DNA from: Allotamlana fucoidanivorans
GTDB lineage: Bacteria > Bacteroidota > Bacteroidia > Flavobacteriales > Flavobacteriaceae
Direction of reading: 5' to 3'
NCBI RefSeq assembly: GCF_006265225.1
Contig: NZ_VDCS01000013.1
Span: forward strand, 62,001 to 126,000
Length of the DNA: 64,000 nucleotides
The notes under the pieces: generated by a model
What the model was told of the DNA's origin: nothing
The model's database searches: none
The model's input: only the letters and a program-made list of their open reading frames with translations
Translations under genes and position numbers: made by a program
Shown: positions 1-8,046 of the stretch, one piece after another
Position numbering within the stretch: position 1 is the first letter of the stretch
Layout of the letters: every line of letters begins with the position of its first letter

Positions 1-637
1 CTGGCGTATGATAGGTCGGATCGCCACCGCCCCATGAAGAAAAATCATCAGAAGAGGTAATCCATAAATCCTTTGGTAAATCACCTTGGTTTTTTAAATC
101 TTGTAAATGATTCACCCATTTTAGAATCACTTTGGGTTGAACAAAATAATTTGTTGCCCAGTGTACCATCGCTTCATTACCAACAGCGATTATTTTTACA
201 ATGTCTGGGTATTGTTTTGCTAAAGCTACTGCTCTTGCTATTTCACCTGCATTCTGTTCACTTTCTATATCATGATTAGGTGTTTTATCTGTCCATGCAT
301 TTTGGCAATCTATCCAAGCCCCTAACATAACATACATTTCAAAGTTGCTATTTTCTTCTTTTAACTGCTTAATGGCTTTTAAAAGATTAGAAGCTTGCTG
401 AAGCTGCACATTATAGGTTCTCAATAGCTTAATACCCATAGCAGAGAGAAGTTTCATGTCATCTTTTAGCTCAGCAATAGTTGGTTGAATATCTCTGGTG
501 TCATGGCGATAGCCACCATAAGATATAGCCAAATAATTTGGGTTACCCAATATATCAGCTGCTGTTATTGATTTTTTATTGCATCCTAGCATCATTACAA
601 AAATTAAAAGTGATATGAAACTTTTCAGTTTTAACAT
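1..637 (-). CDS. GH17 family beta-1,3-glucanase-like lipoprotein (C-terminus cut by window edge)
   Basis: Reading leftward from an ATG at 637, the frame stays open to the window edge (212 codons seen). The N-terminus is a lipoprotein signal (LLIFVMMLGC, lipid Cys19) followed by NKK rather than acidic residues, so it lacks the usual flavobacterial surface-export signal and may face the periplasm. The mature part starts AISYGGYRHDTRD and continues LLRTYNVQ, typical of bacterial GH17 barrels, and VGNEAMVHW carries the likely acid/base Glu155. GH17 enzymes cut beta-1,3-glucan. It lies 10 bases downstream of the phosphorylase gene and probably shares its transcript, making oligosaccharides for import. 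The second catalytic Glu would lie beyond the edge. The family call is good; exact substrate length preference is inference. Confidence 0.8.
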   Translation of the reverse strand, partial: MLKLKSFISLLIFVMMLGCNKKSITAADILGNPNYLAISYGGYRHDTRDIQPTIAELKDDMKLLSAMGIKLLRTYNVQLQQASNLLKAIKQLKEENSNFEMYVMLGAWIDCQNAWTDKTPNHDIESEQNAGEIARAVALAKQYPDIVKIIAVGNEAMVHWATNYFVQPKVILKWVNHLQDLKNQGDLPKDLWITSSDDFSSWGGGDPTYHTP

Positions 638-648
638 ATGTTTCGTTC

Positions 649-3600
649 TTACTGTTTGATGGAAACTGTTATGTGTTTTACATCACCTTTACGTTCAAAT
701 ATGGTTTTTGAAGCTGCATAGTCAAGAGAGAGTTCATTTGAAACAATGCGCCTTCCGTTATTAAAAATAATTTCAATATCATTGTTGTCAGACAGCCTAT
801 AAATCACAGGAACCTGGCAATATGTAAAACAAAGTGATCCGGCGTTTAATGGAATGCTTTCCTTTTGACCATTAATAGCCGTATAATGAAATACAGAGTT
901 TTTAGATAAAAACTCTTTGGTTTGTAACAGTTTTGGCATGAATGTGATGAGACCGTTTTCAACAAAAACACCAAGTTCTCCAAATCTGCTTAACACGTCC
1001 TCTTTTACCTGACCTGTCATACCTGGTTGTTGTGCACCTTTTGTGGCGGGTGTATGAGAATAGGGGTCTGTTGGGAATGCGCCATATAATTCAGGTGATT
1101 TATGTACCCCAATGCCCGCACTGATTTCATAATAATGATCAAGTAATCGTCCTATGATTTGCTTGTCAATTCCTGATTTTATGGCCAACAAGCAGTTTTC
1201 TTGTACGGCCAATAGAAGTTTTGATACCATATGCCAATAAATAGAACCTAAACCTTCATATCCAAAAAAGGTGCCTGATCGTCCCGTAAAAGATTTATGA
1301 TCAAAAATAGTTTCAAAAACCTGTAAAGTGTCTTTGATATTATTGGATACTAAAGCAGCATATTTTGGTCCTAAATCATTTAAGGCCTTTTTTACACTGT
1401 CAGCATTGTTGAAATTTTGATTGAAGTGATAATTGCCAAGTACATCTTGTTCTATAACTTGACGATTGCCATCAGCTATCAACTGTTTTAAAAGGGCATT
1501 TGTTTCAACCTTATCTTTAGGAATATTGTTCTTTTTATCAAAACGCGGAAGATTTTTATTTGGATAAAGAATATAACTATATTGATCTTCTCTGAATAAA
1601 GTACTGTTTTTTAAGCCGTCTAATAGGGTTAACGCTTCAGAAGGAGATAGGTATCCTGAACTTAGAGCAGCCACTTGACCTTCTAGCATTTCAGAAAGGT
1701 AAGATATGGATACCTCATTATTAGCTTTTAAGGTCATTAGATTATAGGCATGATACATATTGTCATCCCGTTTATTAGCTTCAATACTATGAGCTAAGAA
1801 TTTTTTTGTTGTTTTAATAAAGGACGAAATGGTATTAAAATCTAAATCCATCTTTTTACTAGAAAAACCGTTCTGGTAAATGACTTCTCGGTATTGACTA
1901 CCAGCCTTTCCTAAGCCTTTAAGAATGTTTTTTCTGTCCTTGTCTGAAATTTTACCAGTTAATAGGTTTTCATGGTTTTTAAGGGTGGTTGTTATGCCAT
2001 TAAAAAACTCGAATAATTCTTGTGATATGGATACTTTTGAAGTTTCAGCATTAGCAATAATGTTTTCAAAAAAGTTAAAAAATCTATTGAGGTAATAAAG
2101 TGTTACCATGGATACACCATTACCAACTAACGCGTTATTTGCATCATTCCACTCTGGGCGTTGGGTGTTTAACCAAATACCGCCTTCGGGAATGAAGTTT
2201 GATAGTTTGGCTAAAACAGTAGCCAAGAGTTTTTCAATAAGGTTAACTCGATATATATTTGAATTACCATCTGATAACAATGCACCGTCTGCACCTAGTG
2301 TTTTTCGCTTTTCATTAATACTTTGATCTAGTTTATAGTCAAAGTCAATTGTGTCTTTTGGGTTGTTTAGAATATCCTGAAATCCTTTTATTTTGTAAGG
2401 AACATTGGCATACACGAATATGTTTTCATTAAAACGTTTTTCAAGAGTATTGGGTTGATAGTTTTCAATAAATTCAAGGAATTTTAACAGATAAATGATT
2501 TGGTGATCACCCCAATAACCTATGTACGACCAAGGGTCATGTTCTTCAATGACTTCCCAATCAAAACCATCTTTTGTAACACGATACGGGTTGTAGCCGT
2601 CAAATGTTGTTGCATTCAAAAACTTATGAATCATGCCCTCTATAAACTCAGGATACGAGTGGGCAAGCGCTTCCCAGTTCTGGAAGATATCGCGCCAGTT
2701 GCCTTCATAGTCTAATATTTTTGAGCCATCAATTTCACTTCTGGTATTAATTGAGAATTTATTCCAAGGTCTACTTGGGTCGCCATGTCTTCTGCTAAAT
2801 TTTAAAGGTAAGTATTCAAAACAAAGCCTTTTAAAATCTGGGTTGGTATCCGCCTCTGCTATTTTTTTTAATTGCGTTAGTGTAAATAACTCAGGAAGCG
2901 TGTTTATAATGGCTGTTTTTTCTTTGAAAACAAGTTTGTTGGCTTTACCTAAATAGGTTGTAAAGTCTTCTTTTTCAATATTATAATTGTTATCAAAAAT
3001 ACCGCCACGCATGATATTGAATAGGGTGTTGGCAAAGTGTCTGTTATTCGTTAGGGGATCAGCCGTTACTTGTAATCCGTCTGCATTACCTGTTAATCTT
3101 ACAAGATTTTGCGTGCCTGCATCTATACTTTTATCTATGGTTTTTACAATCTCAGCATCAGATTTAATCAGCGCTTCTATTTGAACAATATCTGAGATGG
3201 ATTGATTTACATTGGCTACAAAAAACCATTGTTTATTGGCACCTGAAGTTAAATTTATGGTATCAGAAATAAAATAGGCGCCTTTTTCAGCTTTGATGTC
3301 TATTTCTTCTTCAACAGAATGGCCTCGTCTGAATGTATCAAGTTGTAAAGACGATATTAAACGGGTAGGATTGGTAAACCCTTGAGACCATACCATATTG
3401 GTACTTAAAGATTCGCTTGGTTCAGCTTTGTCAACAATAACAGCACTTAAAGCATAAACCCCAACACCAGTTTCAGGGTGTAATTCACTTTTTTTGTAGG
3501 CATCAACTAAGTTACTTCTACTGTTTTGTAGCTCTGAAGATACATTACTTGGTAAAATATTCTGTAACCCATCAAGAACAGTAATGGCAATTTTTTCTTC

Positions 3601-4107
3601 AGAATCATTTGTGAGGGTCGATTTTTTTACAAAACCAAATTCATTACTAGAACACCATTGGTATCTGAAGGTTAACCCCAAGTCGTCATTTATTTCTTCA
3701 AAAATTATTTTGTTTCCATAGCTGTTTTTGTAGAGGTTGTTTCTAGTGTTGTATAAGCCCATTTGTCTGATTGAAAATGGTTCCCAAACTTTAATACCGT
3801 GTGGTGTGTGAATTTGAAATATGGTTTTACTTCCTGTTGTATCAGCTAACTCGGTAATTTTATCATCTGTATAATAGGGGAATAGGGCATATTCTGCATT
3901 TTTTCTACCAGCCGTTAATCCACCGTTGCTAGATATAAACATCCAGTGATTTGAGTCACTTACAATACTCATGAAAAATGGTCTCATTTGATCACTATTA
4001 GTGATTTTATAATAAGATTCATTTTCAAAAGTGATTAATTCTCCTTTGATGCTTTCGTACTGATTTGAAAGCTTGTTATTTTCTGCTGTTAAAGTATTTG
4101 AATTCAT
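649..4107 (-). CDS. GH149/GH94-type glycoside phosphorylase, probably beta-1,3-glucan oligosaccharide phosphorylase
   Basis: A 1152-residue protein without signal peptide, so cytoplasmic. The N-terminal third has the beta-sandwich signature of inverting glycoside phosphorylases (SSNGGLTAGRKNAEYALFPY). The helical-barrel part has HGDPSRPWNKFSINTR and PEWNDANNALVGNG, whose Asp655 aligns with the catalytic Asp of the GH94 WND motif. The C-terminal part has GYEGLGSIYWHMVSKLLLA. Classical GH94 cellobiose phosphorylases are about 800 residues; about 1100-1200 residues fits GH149 better, a family founded on beta-1,3-glucan phosphorylases. The setting beside GH16, GH17 and SusCD supports phosphorolysis of laminari-oligosaccharides to glucose 1-phosphate. 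It is separated from GH16 by 195 bases holding a strong stem-loop and a palindrome, so it may be controlled separately. The alternative is cellodextrin or another beta-glucan phosphorylase. Confidence 0.72.
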   Translation of the reverse strand: MNSNTLTAENNKLSNQYESIKGELITFENESYYKITNSDQMRPFFMSIVSDSNHWMFISSNGGLTAGRKNAEYALFPYYTDDKITELADTTGSKTIFQIHTPHGIKVWEPFSIRQMGLYNTRNNLYKNSYGNKIIFEEINDDLGLTFRYQWCSSNEFGFVKKSTLTNDSEEKIAITVLDGLQNILPSNVSSELQNSRSNLVDAYKKSELHPETGVGVYALSAVIVDKAEPSESLSTNMVWSQGFTNPTRLISSLQLDTFRRGHSVEEEIDIKAEKGAYFISDTINLTSGANKQWFFVANVNQSISDIVQIEALIKSDAEIVKTIDKSIDAGTQNLVRLTGNADGLQVTADPLTNNRHFANTLFNIMRGGIFDNNYNIEKEDFTTYLGKANKLVFKEKTAIINTLPELFTLTQLKKIAEADTNPDFKRLCFEYLPLKFSRRHGDPSRPWNKFSINTRSEIDGSKILDYEGNWRDIFQNWEALAHSYPEFIEGMIHKFLNATTFDGYNPYRVTKDGFDWEVIEEHDPWSYIGYWGDHQIIYLLKFLEFIENYQPNTLEKRFNENIFVYANVPYKIKGFQDILNNPKDTIDFDYKLDQSINEKRKTLGADGALLSDGNSNIYRVNLIEKLLATVLAKLSNFIPEGGIWLNTQRPEWNDANNALVGNGVSMVTLYYLNRFFNFFENIIANAETSKVSISQELFEFFNGITTTLKNHENLLTGKISDKDRKNILKGLGKAGSQYREVIYQNGFSSKKMDLDFNTISSFIKTTKKFLAHSIEANKRDDNMYHAYNLMTLKANNEVSISYLSEMLEGQVAALSSGYLSPSEALTLLDGLKNSTLFREDQYSYILYPNKNLPRFDKKNNIPKDKVETNALLKQLIADGNRQVIEQDVLGNYHFNQNFNNADSVKKALNDLGPKYAALVSNNIKDTLQVFETIFDHKSFTGRSGTFFGYEGLGSIYWHMVSKLLLAVQENCLLAIKSGIDKQIIGRLLDHYYEISAGIGVHKSPELYGAFPTDPYSHTPATKGAQQPGMTGQVKEDVLSRFGELGVFVENGLITFMPKLLQTKEFLSKNSVFHYTAINGQKESIPLNAGSLCFTYCQVPVIYRLSDNNDIEIIFNNGRRIVSNELSLDYAASKTIFERKGDVKHITVSIKQ

Positions 4108-4152
4108 TTACCTTATGGTATTATTACAAAAGCTATTCTCAAAGGAAACCAA

Positions 4153-4167
4153 CGCTTGATTCAAGCG
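4153..4167. promoter_or_regulatory. Perfect 7-bp palindrome upstream of the phosphorylase gene (possible operator)
   Basis: CGCTTGA-T-TCAAGCG forms an uninterrupted 7-bp inverted repeat 46 bases upstream of the phosphorylase ATG on the minus strand. It is too short and lacks a T-run for a terminator, and its place before a start codon suggests a protein-binding site. This is inference only; I see no second copy before SusC. Confidence 0.35.
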
Positions 4168-4251
4168 AATCGAATTCAAAAATGGCGAATACTACTTTTG
4201 TTGGTTTAAAGTCTTAGTTTGTAAGAGGTATTTCTCTTAGTGTTTTTATTA

Positions 4252-4289
4252 ACTCCGTTTGGTCTGAACTTTTTTAGACCAAACGGAGT
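4252..4289. terminator. Strong stem-loop between GH16 and phosphorylase genes
   Basis: A perfect 14-bp stem (ACTCCGTTTGGTCT and its complement) encloses a 10-base loop, 13 bases beyond the GH16 stop. On the coding (minus) strand the following bases are TTAATAAAAAC, a poor U-tract. It may therefore act as a partial terminator or as an mRNA-stabilising 3' end for the susCD-GH16 transcript rather than a full stop. Confidence 0.7.
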
Positions 4290-4302
4290 GCTATTAATTA
4301 AT

Positions 4303-5958
4303 TTACTGGTATACTCTTATATAGTCAATTTCCATGGTGTCTTCGGTGAAATTAGGATCTACCGTTCCGCCTAATGAGCCACCCATGGCCACATTTAAAA
4401 TCATAAAGAAATCTGCATTATATGGAAGCTGTTCATTGTTATCATACGAGAAGAAGAAGTCACCATCTACAGACATTTTTATAGATTCAGCTGTCCATTC
4501 CACGGTATATACATGAAATTCTGTTGCTGTATTAGCAACTGTAGTTTCTTCAACAATAGCATCACCTCCTGAGTTACCAGGAAAGTGGAGCGCACCAGAC
4601 GTTTTTGTTTTGTCCTGACCTGTTTGCTCCATAATATCAATTTCTCCGCAGTTGGGCCAACCTACATCAGCAAAGTTAGCACCTAACATCCATACGGCAG
4701 GCCAAGTACCTTGTGAAGCAGGAAGTTTAGCTCTGGCTTCAATTTTTCCATACTTATATTCCTGAAGGCCTTCTGTTTTAATTCTGGCAGAGGTATACCC
4801 ACCGCTACCATCAGCTTTAGCCGTTATTTTTAGAACGCCATTTTCAACAATCACGTTTTCAGCATTATTTGTGTAGGTTTGAAGTTCTCCATTACCCCAA
4901 CCACCAGAGCCAAGATCATAGGTCCAGTTGGCAGCGTTAGGTGCACCATCAACATCAAATTCATCAGACCATACTAAATCTTCAAAACCTCCAGATTCAT
5001 TAGGGTTTTGAGTTTGGAACGTGCAATACCATGCTAAACCAGGATCAACCCCATCAACAACTCTTACATATAGCTTACTATCTGTAATTGTAATAATTTC
5101 GAACAAACTATTTTTACAATACCAACTCATAAAACCATCATCAGACAATAAGATGGTGGTACCTCTGTATTCAGGATCTTTGGCATCTTCAGTAGCTACT
5201 GAGCTTGAAGGAATTAATGCTACATTACTAGTTTCTCCTAATGACGGAACAATATCTTTACCATGACAGGTATCTCCATCTACGCCTATGCTACCAGCTA
5301 CCGTTCCAGGAATATAAGCTTGACCAACGGTTTGCTGAAATGTGAGATTTCCATCTGCATCCTGAGTGAATACTAACTCGGCATCATACATACATAATTT
5401 GTCTGGGTGAAAAGGATCAGAATTAAAGTAGGTAGGGAAGGTGTGGTCTCCAGGGTTTGGAACATTTTTTACGTTGCTTCCTAGAGCAATATTACTAGGC
5501 TTGTCAGCGGCCCAATACCAAGTTTTGCTACTACCTGCGCCACCACTTAAAAAATCTTTGGCCTCAGGATCTTCAAAGTCACTTCTTACAGTAACATTAA
5601 TAGACGTGCTAGATTGTACACCTCCAGTGCCAACGGCATTAACAACAACGGTATATGTATTTACGTCTACTTTTGTAAATCGATGAGTTACGCGTCCTGA
5701 TTGATTGGTTTCGCTAAATCCGTCACCAAAATCAAATTTGTAAGCTAAGGCTCCACTAGAGGTTGCCACAAGATTAACCAAGCCACTTCCGTCTCCTTCA
5801 GGATCATTACAGTCTTCACAAATAACGTCAGCAGATAATGTTACATCGGTTGGGCTTTTTATGTCCCCGAAAGAGGCATCATCATCCTGGCATCCTGTAA
5901 AAACAAGTGTCAATGCCAATACTAGACCGATGCCATATTTTAATTTAATATTTTTCAT
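4303..5958 (-). CDS. GH16 laminarinase-type surface lipoprotein with PKD domain
   Basis: 551 residues. The signal ends at lipid Cys23 followed by QDDD, the acidic pattern that sends flavobacterial lipoproteins to the cell surface. Residues about 35-130 form a PKD-like domain (FDFGDG). Residues about 135-320 form a Cys-containing domain that resembles the tandem domain of the neighbouring glycan-binding protein. Residues about 325-551 are a GH16 catalytic domain (WSDEFDVDG ... GKIEARAKLP ... WPAVWMLG) with the active-site stretch EIDIME, Glu439 nucleophile and Glu444 acid/base. The chain ends in IDYIRVYQ, the usual GH16 end. Of the GH16 subgroups this matches the laminarinase/lichenase type, which endo-cleaves beta-1,3(1,4)-glucan. 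It follows the glycan-binding gene by 12 bases, so it is translated from the same operon. Confidence 0.9.
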   Translation of the reverse strand: MKNIKLKYGIGLVLALTLVFTGCQDDDASFGDIKSPTDVTLSADVICEDCNDPEGDGSGLVNLVATSSGALAYKFDFGDGFSETNQSGRVTHRFTKVDVNTYTVVVNAVGTGGVQSSTSINVTVRSDFEDPEAKDFLSGGAGSSKTWYWAADKPSNIALGSNVKNVPNPGDHTFPTYFNSDPFHPDKLCMYDAELVFTQDADGNLTFQQTVGQAYIPGTVAGSIGVDGDTCHGKDIVPSLGETSNVALIPSSSVATEDAKDPEYRGTTILLSDDGFMSWYCKNSLFEIITITDSKLYVRVVDGVDPGLAWYCTFQTQNPNESGGFEDLVWSDEFDVDGAPNAANWTYDLGSGGWGNGELQTYTNNAENVIVENGVLKITAKADGSGGYTSARIKTEGLQEYKYGKIEARAKLPASQGTWPAVWMLGANFADVGWPNCGEIDIMEQTGQDKTKTSGALHFPGNSGGDAIVEETTVANTATEFHVYTVEWTAESIKMSVDGDFFFSYDNNEQLPYNADFFMILNVAMGGSLGGTVDPNFTEDTMEIDYIRVYQ

Positions 5959-5970
5959 AATCTTTCCTTT

Positions 5971-8034
5971 TTAAATTTTAACCAGTTTATATTGCCAAAT
6001 TACACCGCCGCCTACATCTATATAAACAGAAATGGTATTACTATCTATAAATTCAACGTTATAAACAACAGCATCTGGAGCATCTGCTGGGTTGGAAAGC
6101 TCAGAGCCATTTACGGCTTTGGGTAAAACAATGTAAGAGCCTTTTCCGTTAATAGTAAATGTTCCTGCAGCTGCATTATAGCTATAGGTTGCAGGGATGG
6201 AACCATCATGTGGAGCTACGGGCGTTCCACAATTGTCACCGCCACCTTGCCAACCTTCAATCCAGGTTTCTGAGCCTTGTTCATTTTTAAAGGAACCATC
6301 GGCACCAAAGACATATAAATCATCATAATGACAGGCTCTATCTTGAACGCAACTGGCATCACAATTCCACCAGCTAGTATCACCAAGAGAAGGACCAACG
6401 CCTAAAGCACCTGGCTCTTGAGCTATTTGCCATGTTCCAGTTAGAGGAGTTGTTACTACGCCAGCTCTTATCAATTTAAATTGCCAGATTGCTCCACCAA
6501 CATCGATATTTACAGCGATAGTGTCGTTATCTAAAAATTCAATATTATAAGTTATTGATTCAGGGGCATTACTAGGGCTTGATAGTTCACCACCGTTATA
6601 TGCCTTTGCTAAGCCTATAAAAGCTCCAACACCGTTAAGCGTTAGGGTGCCTGCGCTTTCATTGTATGCATAGGTAGCAGAATTTGATCCGTCGTGCGGG
6701 GCTACTGGTGTTCCACAAGAATCGCCACCACCTTGCCAGCCTTCGGTCCAAGTTTCAGATCCCAAATCGTTTTGGAAAGAACCATCGTTACCAAATATAT
6801 AAACATCGTCATAATAGCATGCTCTGTCAGATACACAGCTTGCATCACAGTTCCACCAGCTTATGTCTCCAATAGTTGGTCCTACGCCTAATGCCCCAGC
6901 TTCAGGAGCCATAACCCATTTTCCAGGTAAACCGGTTGCGCCGGTTGAAGGAATAGTTTGGTTGATATCATCTACGTAGAATGTCCAATCTGAGCCTCCG
7001 CTACCAACGGTTCCAAAATCAAAGAAGAATACTATTTTTTGATATGATTGAGATTCATCAATATCTGAAAAATCAAAGGTTACCTCTTCCCAAGTATTAG
7101 TACCCGTTAATGTGGCTTCTTTTTCAATAAAAATATTGCCATCGCTTAAATTTTCAAGTTTGAATAAAAGTTTAACACCTGCTCTTGGAGACCAAACTTT
7201 CATTTTCATGGCTTTTTTCAAACTAAAATCTATAGGTGAAGACATGGTGATTACGGTACCAGCCCATACTTCTGGAGCATCTTTTACAATTCTTGCTACC
7301 TTTGCAGATGGGTTGCCATTTGTGTCTGGATTATCTATCACCGCACTTGAGGCTCCACCAAAACTAATCAAAGCAGATTCATCAAAAGCTTCAAAATCAA
7401 TAGGGAAAACAACGGGAGCAGAAATAGTTACTACTTGTTCTAACTCGCTGCTTTCGGCACCACCACTTAACGCTACGACTTTGATGTTATAATCACCAAC
7501 ACCTGGGTATAAGTTGCTTACAGTTCCGCCAATTTCTAAAGGCGTGCCTTCTTCTTCAGGGTTACTTGTGTCAAAAAATACAATAAAAGAAGATGCATAA
7601 TCAGCTTCGGCAGACACATTAAGTAAAAAGGGGTTTCCACCATCTATAGCCGTGTTAATTATAATATTTTCAGGTGCTCTGAACGATACATTAACGGTTT
7701 GTGTCCCTGTGGCTGTTTTGCCATTAATACCCGTTGCAGTAATCGTGGCTTCATAAGTGCCCTCAGTATAAATATGTTCTACTAGTTCGCCAGGAGCAAT
7801 GGATTCTGAGACTTCAGATCCATCTCCAAAATCTACAATAAAGCTAGCAACACCATTACCGGTTGGACTGATTTGAGTAAGCCCTGTATTGTCTGGAATA
7901 ACATTTACACCAGCCGCAATGTTAGACGGCGCAGCGATATTATTTACAAAATCAATGTTTTCGTCATTCTCACAACCCATAACCATGAGCAGTACGATGA
8001 AACAAAAACGGGTTATATATTTAAATGTTTTCAT
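5971..8034 (-). CDS. Surface glycan-binding lipoprotein with PKD, CBM-like and duplicated C-terminal domains
   Basis: 687 residues, signal ending at lipid Cys21 followed by ENDE, so probably surface exposed. Reading in order: two PKD-like domains (about 35-117 with VDFGDGSE, and 120-205), a carbohydrate-binding-like beta-sandwich (about 208-370, with FPIDFE at its start and DWTFYVDDI at its end), and two tandem copies of a roughly 150-residue domain (about 372-525 and 530-687). Each copy carries GALGVGP, WWNCDASC, DRAC-YDD and EGWQGGGD-CGTPVAPHDGS. No catalytic residues of a known hydrolase family are visible. The SusD-adjacent position before GH16 matches surface glycan-binding proteins of laminarin loci, which hold the polysaccharide for the SusCD importer. 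Binding of beta-1,3-glucan is inferred from context. Confidence 0.75.
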   Translation of the reverse strand: MKTFKYITRFCFIVLLMVMGCENDENIDFVNNIAAPSNIAAGVNVIPDNTGLTQISPTGNGVASFIVDFGDGSEVSESIAPGELVEHIYTEGTYEATITATGINGKTATGTQTVNVSFRAPENIIINTAIDGGNPFLLNVSAEADYASSFIVFFDTSNPEEEGTPLEIGGTVSNLYPGVGDYNIKVVALSGGAESSELEQVVTISAPVVFPIDFEAFDESALISFGGASSAVIDNPDTNGNPSAKVARIVKDAPEVWAGTVITMSSPIDFSLKKAMKMKVWSPRAGVKLLFKLENLSDGNIFIEKEATLTGTNTWEEVTFDFSDIDESQSYQKIVFFFDFGTVGSGGSDWTFYVDDINQTIPSTGATGLPGKWVMAPEAGALGVGPTIGDISWWNCDASCVSDRACYYDDVYIFGNDGSFQNDLGSETWTEGWQGGGDSCGTPVAPHDGSNSATYAYNESAGTLTLNGVGAFIGLAKAYNGGELSSPSNAPESITYNIEFLDNDTIAVNIDVGGAIWQFKLIRAGVVTTPLTGTWQIAQEPGALGVGPSLGDTSWWNCDASCVQDRACHYDDLYVFGADGSFKNEQGSETWIEGWQGGGDNCGTPVAPHDGSIPATYSYNAAAGTFTINGKGSYIVLPKAVNGSELSNPADAPDAVVYNVEFIDSNTISVYIDVGGGVIWQYKLVKI

Positions 8035-8046
8035 AGTCTGTTTTTT

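Noticed and set aside
7112-7492. Plus-strand frame of 126 codons
   Set aside because: Antisense to the glycan-binding lipoprotein gene, with no family signature or start context; a by-product of the real gene's codon use.
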